NCBI GenBank assembly: GCA_029555415.1
Contig: JAKPSI010000040.1
Location: forward strand, 1 to 46,742
Length of the DNA: 46,742 nt
From: Bacteroidota bacterium
Lineage (GTDB): Bacteria > Bacteroidota > Bacteroidia > Chitinophagales > Chitinophagaceae
Reading direction: 5' to 3'
Each line of letters opens with the position of its first letter. Position 1 is the stretch's first letter. Positions 27,044 to 35,574 of the stretch are shown here, piece after piece. The position numbers were made by a program, and so were the translations under genes. A model generated the notes under the pieces. That model ran no database searches, was not told the DNA's origin, and saw nothing but the letters and a program-made list of their open reading frames with translations.

Positions 27044-28573
27044 ATGCAGCTCAGTCAAAAAAATATCAACAGCATCAAAGCACAACCGGGTCTTATGATC
27101 CCGGATGTAAAGCTGTTCACCTTACCTGAAAAAGTACTGCAATTCGGAACTGGTGTACTGTTACGCGGATTGCCCGATTACTTCATCGACAAAGCCAACC
27201 GGAAAGGGATCTTCAATGGCCGCATAGTGGTCGTGAAATCCACCAATACCGGCGGCGCGGATGCATTCGCCGCTCAGGATGGACTGTACACCCTGATCGT
27301 GAAAGGGATCGAAAATGGCGAACCTGTTCATGAGAATATCATCAATGCGTCTATCAGCCGGGTTCTCTCTGCACAGGATGAATGGCAAAAGATCCTGGAC
27401 TGCGCCAGCAACCCGGATATGCAGGTGATCATTTCCAACACAACGGAAGTGGGGATCACCCGGGGCGATGACAAGATCAGTGACACGCCCCCCCGCTCCT
27501 TCCCCGGCAAACTGCTGGCCTTCCTGTATCAAAGATTCAAAGTATTCAACGGCTCGGCATCCTGCGGCATGGTCATCGTCCCAACGGAACTGATCCCTGC
27601 CAACGGCACGCTGCTGCGTTCCATCGTTATGGATATGGCCCGCGATAATAAATTGGAAAAAGTTTTCCTCGACTGGCTGCAGGAACATAACCATTTCTGC
27701 AATTCACTGGTCGATCGTATCGTTCCCGGTCCTCTTTCGGCAGAAGAAAAAATAAGTACTGAAAAAACAATGGGCTATCAGGATGACCTGATGATCATGT
27801 CGGAAAGTTTCCGCCTCTGGGCCATTGAATCAGGCGATGCTTCTGTCAGCTCAAAACTCTGTTTCGCTGAAGCGGATGCTGGTGTGGTCATTGCGCCGGA
27901 TATCAACAAATTCAGGGAACTCAAACTCCGTTTACTCAACGGCACACATACTTTCAGTTGCGGTCTCGCCTTCCTTGCCGGATTCGATACGGTCAAAGAA
28001 GCCATGCAGGATGCTGCTTTCAGCGCATTCATCGAAAAACTGATGATGGATGAGATCGCGCCAGCGCTTTTATCCGTGGGTATTTCCCGTGAAGAGGCCT
28101 GCGGTTTTGCCGCCAAAGTACTCGACCGTTTCCGCAATCCATCCCTGGAACACCACTGGCTCAGTATCACCATGCAGTACAGCTCCAAAATGAAAATGCG
28201 GAATCTGCCTTTACTGGAAAGACATTTTGAAAACAATAGTGAAGTCCCGAAACTGATGGCGCTGGGTTTTGCAGCCTATATCCTTTTCATGAAAAATCAT
28301 GATCAGAATGGTCAAGCTACCGGGAAAAGGAACGGTATTGATTATACTGTTCGCGATGATCAGGCGCCCTGGTTCGCAGCGGTTTGGGAGGCAGCGAGAG
28401 AAAAAGATATCCCCAGCGTGGTGCTGAGCCATTCCGCATACTGGGAAACAAACCTTTCGCACTACCCCGACTTTTTGGAAGCAGTTCGGTTAAATTTACA
28501 TACCCTGCAGAACGAAGGCCCCCGGGCGGTCCTCAACGGACTGCGGCAGCAAACTTTCAGTCAGCAGGCATAA
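27044..28573 (+). CDS. uxaB: Tagaturonate reductase (altronate oxidoreductase)
   Basis: The 509-residue protein fits UxaB of the mannitol dehydrogenase family. It has an N-terminal Rossmann fold (VLQFGTGVLLRGLPDYFIDK), IISNTTEVGIT, IVPTELIPANG and the C-terminal domain block LLNGTHTFSCGLAFLAG with its conserved active-site pattern. It reduces D-tagaturonate to D-altronate with NADH in the cytoplasm, between UxaC and UxaA. It starts 1 base after the CE8 gene and UxaA follows after 9 bases. Confidence 0.95.
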   Translation: MQLSQKNINSIKAQPGLMIPDVKLFTLPEKVLQFGTGVLLRGLPDYFIDKANRKGIFNGRIVVVKSTNTGGADAFAAQDGLYTLIVKGIENGEPVHENIINASISRVLSAQDEWQKILDCASNPDMQVIISNTTEVGITRGDDKISDTPPRSFPGKLLAFLYQRFKVFNGSASCGMVIVPTELIPANGTLLRSIVMDMARDNKLEKVFLDWLQEHNHFCNSLVDRIVPGPLSAEEKISTEKTMGYQDDLMIMSESFRLWAIESGDASVSSKLCFAEADAGVVIAPDINKFRELKLRLLNGTHTFSCGLAFLAGFDTVKEAMQDAAFSAFIEKLMMDEIAPALLSVGISREEACGFAAKVLDRFRNPSLEHHWLSITMQYSSKMKMRNLPLLERHFENNSEVPKLMALGFAAYILFMKNHDQNGQATGKRNGIDYTVRDDQAPWFAAVWEAAREKDIPSVVLSHSAYWETNLSHYPDFLEAVRLNLHTLQNEGPRAVLNGLRQQTFSQQA

Positions 28574-28582
28574 TTGTAAAAG

Positions 28583-30220
28583 ATGAAACAAAGAATATTA
28601 AAAGTCCATCCAAAGGACAATGTACTGGTCGCCCTTCAAAACCTTGAAAAAGGCGAAACACTCACATACAATGGTGAATCCTTCATCTTGCAGGATGCTA
28701 TTGGCGCGAAGCATAAATTCTTCACCACTGATCTCGCAACCGGTGATGATGTGATCATGTACGGCGTGCTGGTCGGTAAAGCACAAGTGCCTGTTCAGAA
28801 GGGAAGCCTGATGAATACCGGCAATGTCAAACATGCGGCAGAGCCCTTTGCCTACCGTGGTGCGCAATACCAGTGGCAGGCACCGGATGTCAGCAAATGG
28901 AAAGGAAAGACATTCAATGGTTATCACCGCAAGGATGGTCGCGTAGGAACCGCCAACTACTGGCTCTTCATCCCCACCGTTTTTTGTGAGAACCGTAATC
29001 TCGATGTGATCCGTGAGGCCATGCACAATGAACTGGGATATGCGGTGACCGATAAATACAAACAATACACGAAACACCTGCTGGAAGCCTATCAGCAGGG
29101 TGGCGACATCAGTAAGGTGGATCTGCAACCCGCGGCAGCCACTGCTAACCGTCCCTTCAAAAATGTGGATGGCATCAAATTCCTGAATCATCAGGGCGGT
29201 TGTGGCGGAACTCGGCAGGATGCAGGCATCCTCAGTAAACTGCTGGCATCTTATGCCGATCATCCGAATGTGGGCGGCGTAACGGTACTGAGTCTGGGTT
29301 GCCAGAACATGCAGGTGCAGGATCTCCTGAACGACCTGAAAGCACATAATCCGAATTTCGATAAGCCGCTGTACATATTTGAACAGCAGCAATCACAAAG
29401 CGAAGAACAACTCATCAGCGACGCGATCCGTAAAACATTCGAAGGCCTGGCTGAGATCAATCAGCTGAAAAGAGCTCCCGCGGGACTCGAACATCTCTGC
29501 ATCGGCGTGAAATGCGGCGGCAGTGATGGTTTCAGCGGCATCTCTGCCAATCCAGCTGTGGGTTATTGTGCAGACCTCGTAGTGGGTCTCGGCGGCAAGA
29601 TCCTGCTCGCTGAATTTCCCGAACTCTGTGGGGTGGAACAGGAATTGGTCGACCGTTCCGTGAACCAGCCCATCGCAGAAAAATTCATTCACCTCATGAC
29701 CACTTACAATGCGCAGGCATTGAAAGTCGGTTCTGGTTTCCATATGAACCCATCACCGGGCAACATCAAAGATGGTCTCATCACTGATGCGATCAAAAGT
29801 GCCGGTGCCGCAAAGAAAGGTGGTACATCACCTGTGGTGGATGTACTTGATTATACGGAACCCGCCACCAGGGCCGGGCTCAGTCTGGTTTGCACGCCGG
29901 GCAATGACGTGGAAGCCACTACCGGCAAAGCCGCATCCGGCGCGACGCTGATCCTGTTCACAACAGGTCTCGGTACTCCGACCGGTAATCCGGTTTGCCC
30001 AACCATCAAAGTATCCACCAATGCCGCACTGACGAAAAGGATGGGCGACATCATCGATATCGACACGGGACCCGTGATCGAAGGAGAAAAAACAATTGAA
30101 GAAATGGGAGCCGATATCCTGGACTATTGTATCAAAGCGGCCAGCGGGGAGATCATCCCCAAAGCCGTATTGCTGAACCAGGATGATTTCATTCCGTGGA
30201 AACGCGGCGTCTCTTTATAA
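28583..30220 (+). CDS. uxaA: Altronate dehydratase
   Basis: The 545-residue protein has the full two-part UxaA structure: an N-terminal SAF domain (~1-90) and a catalytic part from YHRKDGRVGTANYW. Conserved Cys/Gly blocks are NHQGGCGGTRQDA, LSLGCQNMQ, GVKCGGSDGFSGISANPA and CTPGNDVEATTGKAASGA. It dehydrates D-altronate to 2-keto-3-deoxygluconate. Relatives in this superfamily act on other sugar acids, so it could conceivably also serve the missing dehydratase step of the deoxyhexose branch, though that is speculation. Confidence 0.95.
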   Translation: MKQRILKVHPKDNVLVALQNLEKGETLTYNGESFILQDAIGAKHKFFTTDLATGDDVIMYGVLVGKAQVPVQKGSLMNTGNVKHAAEPFAYRGAQYQWQAPDVSKWKGKTFNGYHRKDGRVGTANYWLFIPTVFCENRNLDVIREAMHNELGYAVTDKYKQYTKHLLEAYQQGGDISKVDLQPAAATANRPFKNVDGIKFLNHQGGCGGTRQDAGILSKLLASYADHPNVGGVTVLSLGCQNMQVQDLLNDLKAHNPNFDKPLYIFEQQQSQSEEQLISDAIRKTFEGLAEINQLKRAPAGLEHLCIGVKCGGSDGFSGISANPAVGYCADLVVGLGGKILLAEFPELCGVEQELVDRSVNQPIAEKFIHLMTTYNAQALKVGSGFHMNPSPGNIKDGLITDAIKSAGAAKKGGTSPVVDVLDYTEPATRAGLSLVCTPGNDVEATTGKAASGATLILFTTGLGTPTGNPVCPTIKVSTNAALTKRMGDIIDIDTGPVIEGEKTIEEMGADILDYCIKAASGEIIPKAVLLNQDDFIPWKRGVSL

Positions 30221-30230
30221 AACAGGAAGT

Positions 30231-31673
30231 ATGAAACAGTTTCTTGACGAGAACTTTTTGCTGAAAACCGGTACCGCACAGCGGCTCTTTCATGATTATG
30301 CGAAAGACATGCCGGTCATTGACTACCATTGTCACCTCCCGCCCGCTCAGATCGCCGCGGACACAAGGTTTGAGAACCTGACACAGATCTGGCTGTACGG
30401 CGACCATTATAAATGGAGGGCCATGCGAACCAATGGAGTTCCGGAAAGCTATTGTACCGGCGACCGTTCCGACAAGGAAAAATTCATGAAATGGGCCGAA
30501 ACCGTTCCTTATACTTTGCGCAATCCGTTATATCACTGGACGCATCTGGAACTGCAGCGTTATTTCGGCATCAAGGACCTGCTCAGTCCTGATACCGCTA
30601 CCGACATTTATGAGCATTGCTCCGCGCTGTTACAAAAACCGGATTATTCAGTACGCAACCTGCTCCGCAGAATGAATGTGCAGGCCGTTTGTACCACGGA
30701 TGATCCCGTTGATTCACTGGAACACCATCAGTCGTTACGGGATGACGGCTTTGAGATCCCCATCCTGCCTGCATTCCGGCCCGACCAGGCGATGAATGTG
30801 AGCAATGTGGCGAACTTCAATGCCTATATCGCGAAACTGACCGCAGTGACCAATATCGCCATTTCCTCTTTCGATGATTTCCTGTACGCGTTGCAGAACC
30901 GTCATGATTTCTTCGCTTCCATGGGCTGCTCTGTTTCTGACCACGGTCTGGAAGAGATCTATGCCGATGACTTCACAGGTTCAGAGATCGACGCGATCTT
31001 CAATAAGATCCACGGCGGTAAAGAACTGAATGATACCGAACAAAGGAAATTCAGGTCAGCTATGCTCATTCACTTTGCGGAATGGGACTGGGAAAAAGGC
31101 TGGGTACAGCAATTCCACCTTGGTGCGTTGCGCAACAACAATACACGCATGATGCAAACCCTGGGTCCGGATACTGGCTGGGATTCCATCGGTGATTTCT
31201 CTCAGGGTAAAGCACTCGCGAAATTCCTCGACAAACTCGACAGCAATAATAAACTGGCCAAGACGATCATCTATAATCTCAATCCGGCCGACAATGAACT
31301 GATGGCCACCATGATCGGGAATTTCAATGATGGTTCACTCGTTGGAAAGGTCCAGTGGGGCTCCGCATGGTGGTTCCTGGATCAGCGGGATGGCATGACC
31401 AGGCAGATCAATGCGCTGTCGAACATGGGACTCCTTAGTCGCTTCGTGGGTATGCTGACCGATTCACGCAGTTTTCTTTCTTATCCGCGTCATGAGTATT
31501 TCCGCCGCATCGTTTGTGATCTGTTCGGAGATGAGATCGAGAATGGTGAACTGCCGAACGATACAAAATGGGTGGGTAAGATCATTCAGGATATCTGCTA
31601 CCACAACGCCAATAACTATTTTCATTTTCAGCAACCGGTCGTGAAAGCGGCCGAACAGAAGATCACCGCATAA
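30231..31673 (+). CDS. uxaC: Glucuronate/galacturonate isomerase
   Basis: The 480-residue protein matches UxaC: metal-binding VIDYHCHLPP near the N terminus, WTHLELQRYFGI, CTTDDPVDSLEHH, and the C-terminal LTDSRSFLSYPRHEYFRR. It converts D-galacturonate to D-tagaturonate (or glucuronate to fructuronate). The ATG at 30231 follows AGGAAG; the longer frame from 30183 would overlap UxaA and add no family sequence. Confidence 0.96.
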   Translation: MKQFLDENFLLKTGTAQRLFHDYAKDMPVIDYHCHLPPAQIAADTRFENLTQIWLYGDHYKWRAMRTNGVPESYCTGDRSDKEKFMKWAETVPYTLRNPLYHWTHLELQRYFGIKDLLSPDTATDIYEHCSALLQKPDYSVRNLLRRMNVQAVCTTDDPVDSLEHHQSLRDDGFEIPILPAFRPDQAMNVSNVANFNAYIAKLTAVTNIAISSFDDFLYALQNRHDFFASMGCSVSDHGLEEIYADDFTGSEIDAIFNKIHGGKELNDTEQRKFRSAMLIHFAEWDWEKGWVQQFHLGALRNNNTRMMQTLGPDTGWDSIGDFSQGKALAKFLDKLDSNNKLAKTIIYNLNPADNELMATMIGNFNDGSLVGKVQWGSAWWFLDQRDGMTRQINALSNMGLLSRFVGMLTDSRSFLSYPRHEYFRRIVCDLFGDEIENGELPNDTKWVGKIIQDICYHNANNYFHFQQPVVKAAEQKITA

Positions 31674-31682
31674 TCAGTAACC

Positions 31683-32450
31683 ATGGGCATCCTTCAGCAA
31701 TTCGACCTCAGCGGGAAAACGGCACTGGTAACAGGCTGCAGCCGCGGCATTGGCAAAAGTATGGCCATTGGACTGGCGGAAGCCGGTGCGGACATCATCG
31801 GGGTTTCCGCTTCTCTGGCCCCCGGATCGGATACTGAAAAAGCAGTGCAGGCGACCGGAAGAACATTCAAAGCCTATCAGGCGGATTTCGGCGACCGTGA
31901 CAGTTTGTATGCATTCACACAAAAACTGTTCGCTGAAAATAAAAAGATCGATATCCTGGTGAACAATGCCGGCACCATCATGCGTGCACCGGCAGCGGAA
32001 CATCCGGATGAATACTGGGACAAGGTCATGGCCATCAATCTCGATTCACAATTCATTCTTGCCCGTGAAGTGGGAAAACAGATGCTCATCCAGGGCCATG
32101 GCAAGATCATCTTCACTTGTTCCCTCCTGAGTTTTCAGGGCGGCATCAATGTGCCGGGTTATGCGGCCAGCAAAGGCGCCATCGCCAGTCTGGTCAAAGC
32201 CCTCGCCAATGAGTGGGCATCAAAAGGATTACATGTGAACGGTATCGCCCCGGGCTATATCGCAACAGATAATACGGAAGCGCTCCGCAATGATGCGGCC
32301 CGCAGCAAGTCCATACTCGACCGCATCCCTTCCAACCGCTGGGGTAACGCCGATGATTTCAAAGGTCCTGTTGTATTCCTCGCCTCCGCGGCTTCGGATT
32401 ATGTACAGGGAGAGATATTGACGGTGGATGGAGGATGGATGGGACGATAG
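31683..32450 (+). CDS. kduD: 2-deoxy-D-gluconate 3-dehydrogenase / DKII reductase (KduD)
   Basis: The 255-residue SDR has TGCSRGIGK, NNAGTIMRAPA, FTCSLLSFQGG, YAASK and VDGGWMGR, all typical of KduD. KduD reduces 3-deoxy-D-glycero-2,5-hexodiulosonate to 2-keto-3-deoxygluconate. It would handle unsaturated uronates from PL1 and GH105. KduI follows after a 106-base repeat-filled gap. Confidence 0.9.
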   Translation: MGILQQFDLSGKTALVTGCSRGIGKSMAIGLAEAGADIIGVSASLAPGSDTEKAVQATGRTFKAYQADFGDRDSLYAFTQKLFAENKKIDILVNNAGTIMRAPAAEHPDEYWDKVMAINLDSQFILAREVGKQMLIQGHGKIIFTCSLLSFQGGINVPGYAASKGAIASLVKALANEWASKGLHVNGIAPGYIATDNTEALRNDAARSKSILDRIPSNRWGNADDFKGPVVFLASAASDYVQGEILTVDGGWMGR

Positions 32451-32460
32451 TTAGTTAAAA

Positions 32461-32548
32461 GGTATTAGATAATAGGTAAGAGGTTCTTTCTAAGAAGTAA
32501 TTTCTTAGCATGGCCTTGCAGCTTAACGCTTATAGCTTACAGCTTAAT
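32461..32548. repeat. Two 7-base-period arrays between kduD and kduI
   Basis: GGTATTA, GATAATA, GGTAAGA run head to tail from 32461. After a spacer, GCTTAAC, GCTTATA, GCTTACA and GCTTAAT start at 32521, 32528, 32535 and 32542. Both show an exact 7-base period with different unit sequence. No clear promoter was found in the gap. Confidence 0.8.
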
Positions 32549-32556
32549 AAAAATTT

Positions 32557-33387
32557 ATGCAAATACGATTTCAGAACAGTCCCGCCGAAACAAAACAGAT
32601 GAGTACGCAACAATTGCGTGAAAATTTTCTGGTGGACGGACTGATGCAGCCGGGCAAGATCAATCTGGTGTATTCACACTATGACCGGATGATCGTTGGT
32701 GGTGTTGTTCCGGGAACAGCATCCATTGAACTGCCCAACCATCCTGAATTGCGGGCCACACATTTCCTGGAAAGAAGGGAAATGGGGATCATCAATGTGG
32801 GTGGCAAGGGAACGGTCATGGCTGGCGGAAACTTATATGAACTCAGCAAACTGGATGCGCTCTACCTTGGAAAAGGGACCAGCAGCGTCAGCTTCGTGAG
32901 CAATGATCCGAATGAACCGGCTGTGTTCTATCTTTTATCAGCACCTGCTCATGCGGTATATCCTGTTGTAAAATACAGCAAGGAACAAGCCTCTCCTTCC
33001 CAGTTAGGATCCGCTGCTACGGCTAATAACCGGACCATCTATAAATACATCCATGCAGATGGCATTCAAAGCTGTCAGCTGGTGATGGGGCTGACCGTAC
33101 TGGCAGAAGGCAGTGTCTGGAACACGATGCCCGCTCATACCCACACCCGCCGCATGGAAGTGTATTTCTATTTTGATGTGGCACCGGAACACCGCGTGAT
33201 GCATTTCATGGGTGAACCCACGGAAACAAGACACCTGGTGATCGCGAATCATGAAGCAGTGATCTCAGCGCCCTGGTCCATCCATTCCGGTTGCGGAACT
33301 GCCAACTACGGATTCATCTGGGGCATGGCCGGTGAGAACATGAATTATACGGATATGGACCCTGCTCCCGCCTCCGAACTGAAATAA
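32557..33387 (+). CDS. kduI: 5-dehydro-4-deoxy-D-glucuronate isomerase
   Basis: The 276-residue cupin-fold enzyme has the KduI zinc site MPAHTHTRRMEVYFYF (two His, Glu) and a later His in WSIHSGCGTANYGFIWG. The N-terminal VDGLMQPGKINLVYSHYDRM and LPNHPELRATHFLERRE also match the family. It isomerises 4-deoxy-L-threo-5-hexosulose uronate to the KduD substrate. Length equals the family norm. Confidence 0.97.
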   Translation: MQIRFQNSPAETKQMSTQQLRENFLVDGLMQPGKINLVYSHYDRMIVGGVVPGTASIELPNHPELRATHFLERREMGIINVGGKGTVMAGGNLYELSKLDALYLGKGTSSVSFVSNDPNEPAVFYLLSAPAHAVYPVVKYSKEQASPSQLGSAATANNRTIYKYIHADGIQSCQLVMGLTVLAEGSVWNTMPAHTHTRRMEVYFYFDVAPEHRVMHFMGEPTETRHLVIANHEAVISAPWSIHSGCGTANYGFIWGMAGENMNYTDMDPAPASELK

Positions 33388-33419
33388 TGAACAAACTCTG
33401 AACCTTCAAATATTAAAAG

Positions 33420-34445
33420 ATGTCAAAGAAAGTTGTAACCCTCGGCGAGATCATGCTGCGTCTCTCCACCCCTGATTATAAAAGATTCGTACAGGCCGAT
33501 ACATTCGACGTTACTTATGGTGGCGGCGAAGCCAACGTAGCAGCAGCACTTTGCAACTACGGACTGAACGGGACCTTCGTCACCAAAGTTCCTGATAACC
33601 CGATCGGCCAATCCGCCATCAATCACCTTCGCCGTTATGGTGTGGATACACAATTCATCGTACGTGGTGGCGACCGATTGGGTATTTACTTCCTGGAAAC
33701 AGGCGCCTCCATGCGTGCATCACAAGTGGTGTATGACCGGGCCGGTGCTTCCATCTCGCAGGTGGAGATGAATGAATTCGATTTTGACAAGATCCTGGAA
33801 GGGGCCGACTGGTTCCACACCACAGGCATCACGCCCGCGCTGAGCGATAAGGCTGCCGCCCTCACAGAAGCCGCGCTGAAAGCCGCTCGCGCCAAAGGCA
33901 TCACCACCAGCATCGACCTGAACTACCGTAAAAAATTATGGTCAAAAGAGAAAGCCCGTGAGGTAATGACCAAACTCTGCCAGTATGTTGACGTTTGTAT
34001 CGGCAATGAAGAAGATGCCGACACCACCCTCGGATTCAAGGCACATAACACGGATGTTACCAAAGGTGAACTCAATCTCGAAGGATTCAAGGATGTGTTC
34101 CGTCAGATGAAGGAGAAATTCAATTTCAAATACATCGCGTCCTCCTTACGTGAAAGCCACAGCGCGAGCGATAACGGCTGGAGTGCGCTGGTGTATGACG
34201 GAACCGAATTCTACCACACCAAAAAATATGAAGTACGAATCATCGACCGTGTGGGCAGTGGCGACAGCTTCGCGAGCGGATTCATTTACGGACTTGTAAC
34301 AGGTATGTCCATGCCCGAAGCCGCTGAATTCGGTGTAGCTGCTTCCGCACTGAAACATACCATACCCGGCGACCTGAACCACGCCACCCTTTCCGATGTG
34401 AAAGGACTGATGAAAGGCGATGGCAGCGGACGCGTACAACGCTAA
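33420..34445 (+). CDS. kdgK: 2-keto-3-deoxygluconate kinase (PfkB family)
   Basis: The 341-residue kinase begins VTLGEIMLRLSTPDYKRFVQ with the substrate-binding YGGGEANVAAALCNYG. It contains FLETGASMRASQVVYDRAGAS and ends with the PfkB signature RVGSGDSFASGFIYGL, whose Asp is the catalytic base. It phosphorylates KDG, where the UxaABC and KduID branches meet. It lies 32 bases after kduI; YhcH follows after 10 bases. Confidence 0.94.
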   Translation: MSKKVVTLGEIMLRLSTPDYKRFVQADTFDVTYGGGEANVAAALCNYGLNGTFVTKVPDNPIGQSAINHLRRYGVDTQFIVRGGDRLGIYFLETGASMRASQVVYDRAGASISQVEMNEFDFDKILEGADWFHTTGITPALSDKAAALTEAALKAARAKGITTSIDLNYRKKLWSKEKAREVMTKLCQYVDVCIGNEEDADTTLGFKAHNTDVTKGELNLEGFKDVFRQMKEKFNFKYIASSLRESHSASDNGWSALVYDGTEFYHTKKYEVRIIDRVGSGDSFASGFIYGLVTGMSMPEAAEFGVAASALKHTIPGDLNHATLSDVKGLMKGDGSGRVQR

Positions 34446-34455
34446 AATTCATTTT

Positions 34456-34908
34456 ATGATCATCGACAGCATACAGAACGCACACAAATACGAAAGCCTG
34501 CATCCTTACTTCGCGAAAGCTTTCGCGCATATCCGGGAAACGAACTGGACTGAAGCGGCCGTTGGGAAATATGATATTTCCGGCGCCGATCTGAGAGCGA
34601 TCGTTTCTGAAAAGCAGGGCATGACCGAGGCGGAATCCACCGCTAAATTCGAATGCCATGACCAGCATATCGATATCCAGTTCTGCATCCATGGTATTGA
34701 GGAAATGGGCTGGAAACCCCGCCCCTCCTGCGTATCCCCCAAGGGTGAATACAACCCTGAGAAAGATGTGCTGTTCTTCAACGACCAGCCCGATATGTTC
34801 TTCACCCTGCACGACGGGCAGTTCGCCATCTTCTTTCCTGAAGATGTACATGCGCCGATGATCGGTGAAGGTGTCATCAAAAAATTAGTGATCAAAGTAA
34901 AGATCTGA
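34456..34908 (+). CDS. YhcH/YjgK/YiaL-family protein
   Basis: The 150-residue protein matches the DUF386 beta-barrel family: FECHDQHIDIQFCIHGIEEMGW, DVLFFNDQP and FAIFFPEDVHAPMI with conserved His and acidic residues of a metal site. Relatives occur in sialic acid and sugar-acid operons, and their reaction is poorly defined. Set between KdgK and KDPG aldolase, it may handle an anomer or ring form of a uronate or keto-sugar intermediate. The ATG at 34456 begins the family sequence; an earlier in-frame start at 34420 overlaps kdgK. Confidence 0.85.
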   Translation: MIIDSIQNAHKYESLHPYFAKAFAHIRETNWTEAAVGKYDISGADLRAIVSEKQGMTEAESTAKFECHDQHIDIQFCIHGIEEMGWKPRPSCVSPKGEYNPEKDVLFFNDQPDMFFTLHDGQFAIFFPEDVHAPMIGEGVIKKLVIKVKI

Positions 34909-34909
34909 T

Positions 34910-35572
34910 ATGTCAAACACGATAACGATACAGAACGCGATCATAGAACAGGGCATGCTCCCGCTCTATTTCAACGCGGATGAAAATGTAAGTCTTGAAG
35001 TCCTGAAAGCCATTCACCGTGCCGGTGTCAAAGCCCTGGAATATACCAACCGTGGCGATGCGGCCCTGCATAATTTCAAAGCCATGGTCGCTCTACGGAA
35101 TGCATCCATGCCCGGATTACTCCTCGGTGTGGGTACGATCAAAAATAAACAGCAAGCGGAGGACTATCTCGCAGCTGGAGCCGACTTTCTGGTGAGTCCC
35201 GGTTTTGTTCCGGAAGTAGCAGCATTGGCCGTGGCGCGGGATATTTTTTATGCACCGGGCTGTATGACCCCTTCAGAGATCATTGCGGCAGAGAATGCAG
35301 GGATCGGATTCATCAAATTATTCCCGGGCAATATCCTTGGTATTGATTTTCTTTCTTCGGTAAAGGATATCTTTCCGAAACTGAAATTCATGCCCACCGG
35401 TGGGGTGGATACCACACGAGAGAACATTGAAGCCTGGTTCAAGGCCGGTGTCTGCGCGGTGGGAATGGGAAGCAAACTGATCAGCAAAAAACTGATGGAA
35501 GCGAAGGATTATGCGACCATCGAGAACCAGTCACGCGAAGTACTGGCCCTTATTCAAAGTATTAAAAAATAA
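34910..35572 (+). CDS. eda: 2-keto-3-deoxy-6-phosphogluconate (KDPG) aldolase
   Basis: The 220-residue class I aldolase has VKALEYTNRGD (catalytic Glu), VGTIKNKQQAEDYLAAGADF, VSPGFVPEV, the Schiff-base Lys in GFIKLFPGN, and MPTGGVDTTRENIEAWFKAG for phosphate binding. It splits KDPG to pyruvate and glyceraldehyde-3-phosphate, ending the uronate route. One base separates it from the YhcH gene and two from the transporter. Confidence 0.95.
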   Translation: MSNTITIQNAIIEQGMLPLYFNADENVSLEVLKAIHRAGVKALEYTNRGDAALHNFKAMVALRNASMPGLLLGVGTIKNKQQAEDYLAAGADFLVSPGFVPEVAALAVARDIFYAPGCMTPSEIIAAENAGIGFIKLFPGNILGIDFLSSVKDIFPKLKFMPTGGVDTTRENIEAWFKAGVCAVGMGSKLISKKLMEAKDYATIENQSREVLALIQSIKK

Positions 35573-35574
35573 GT

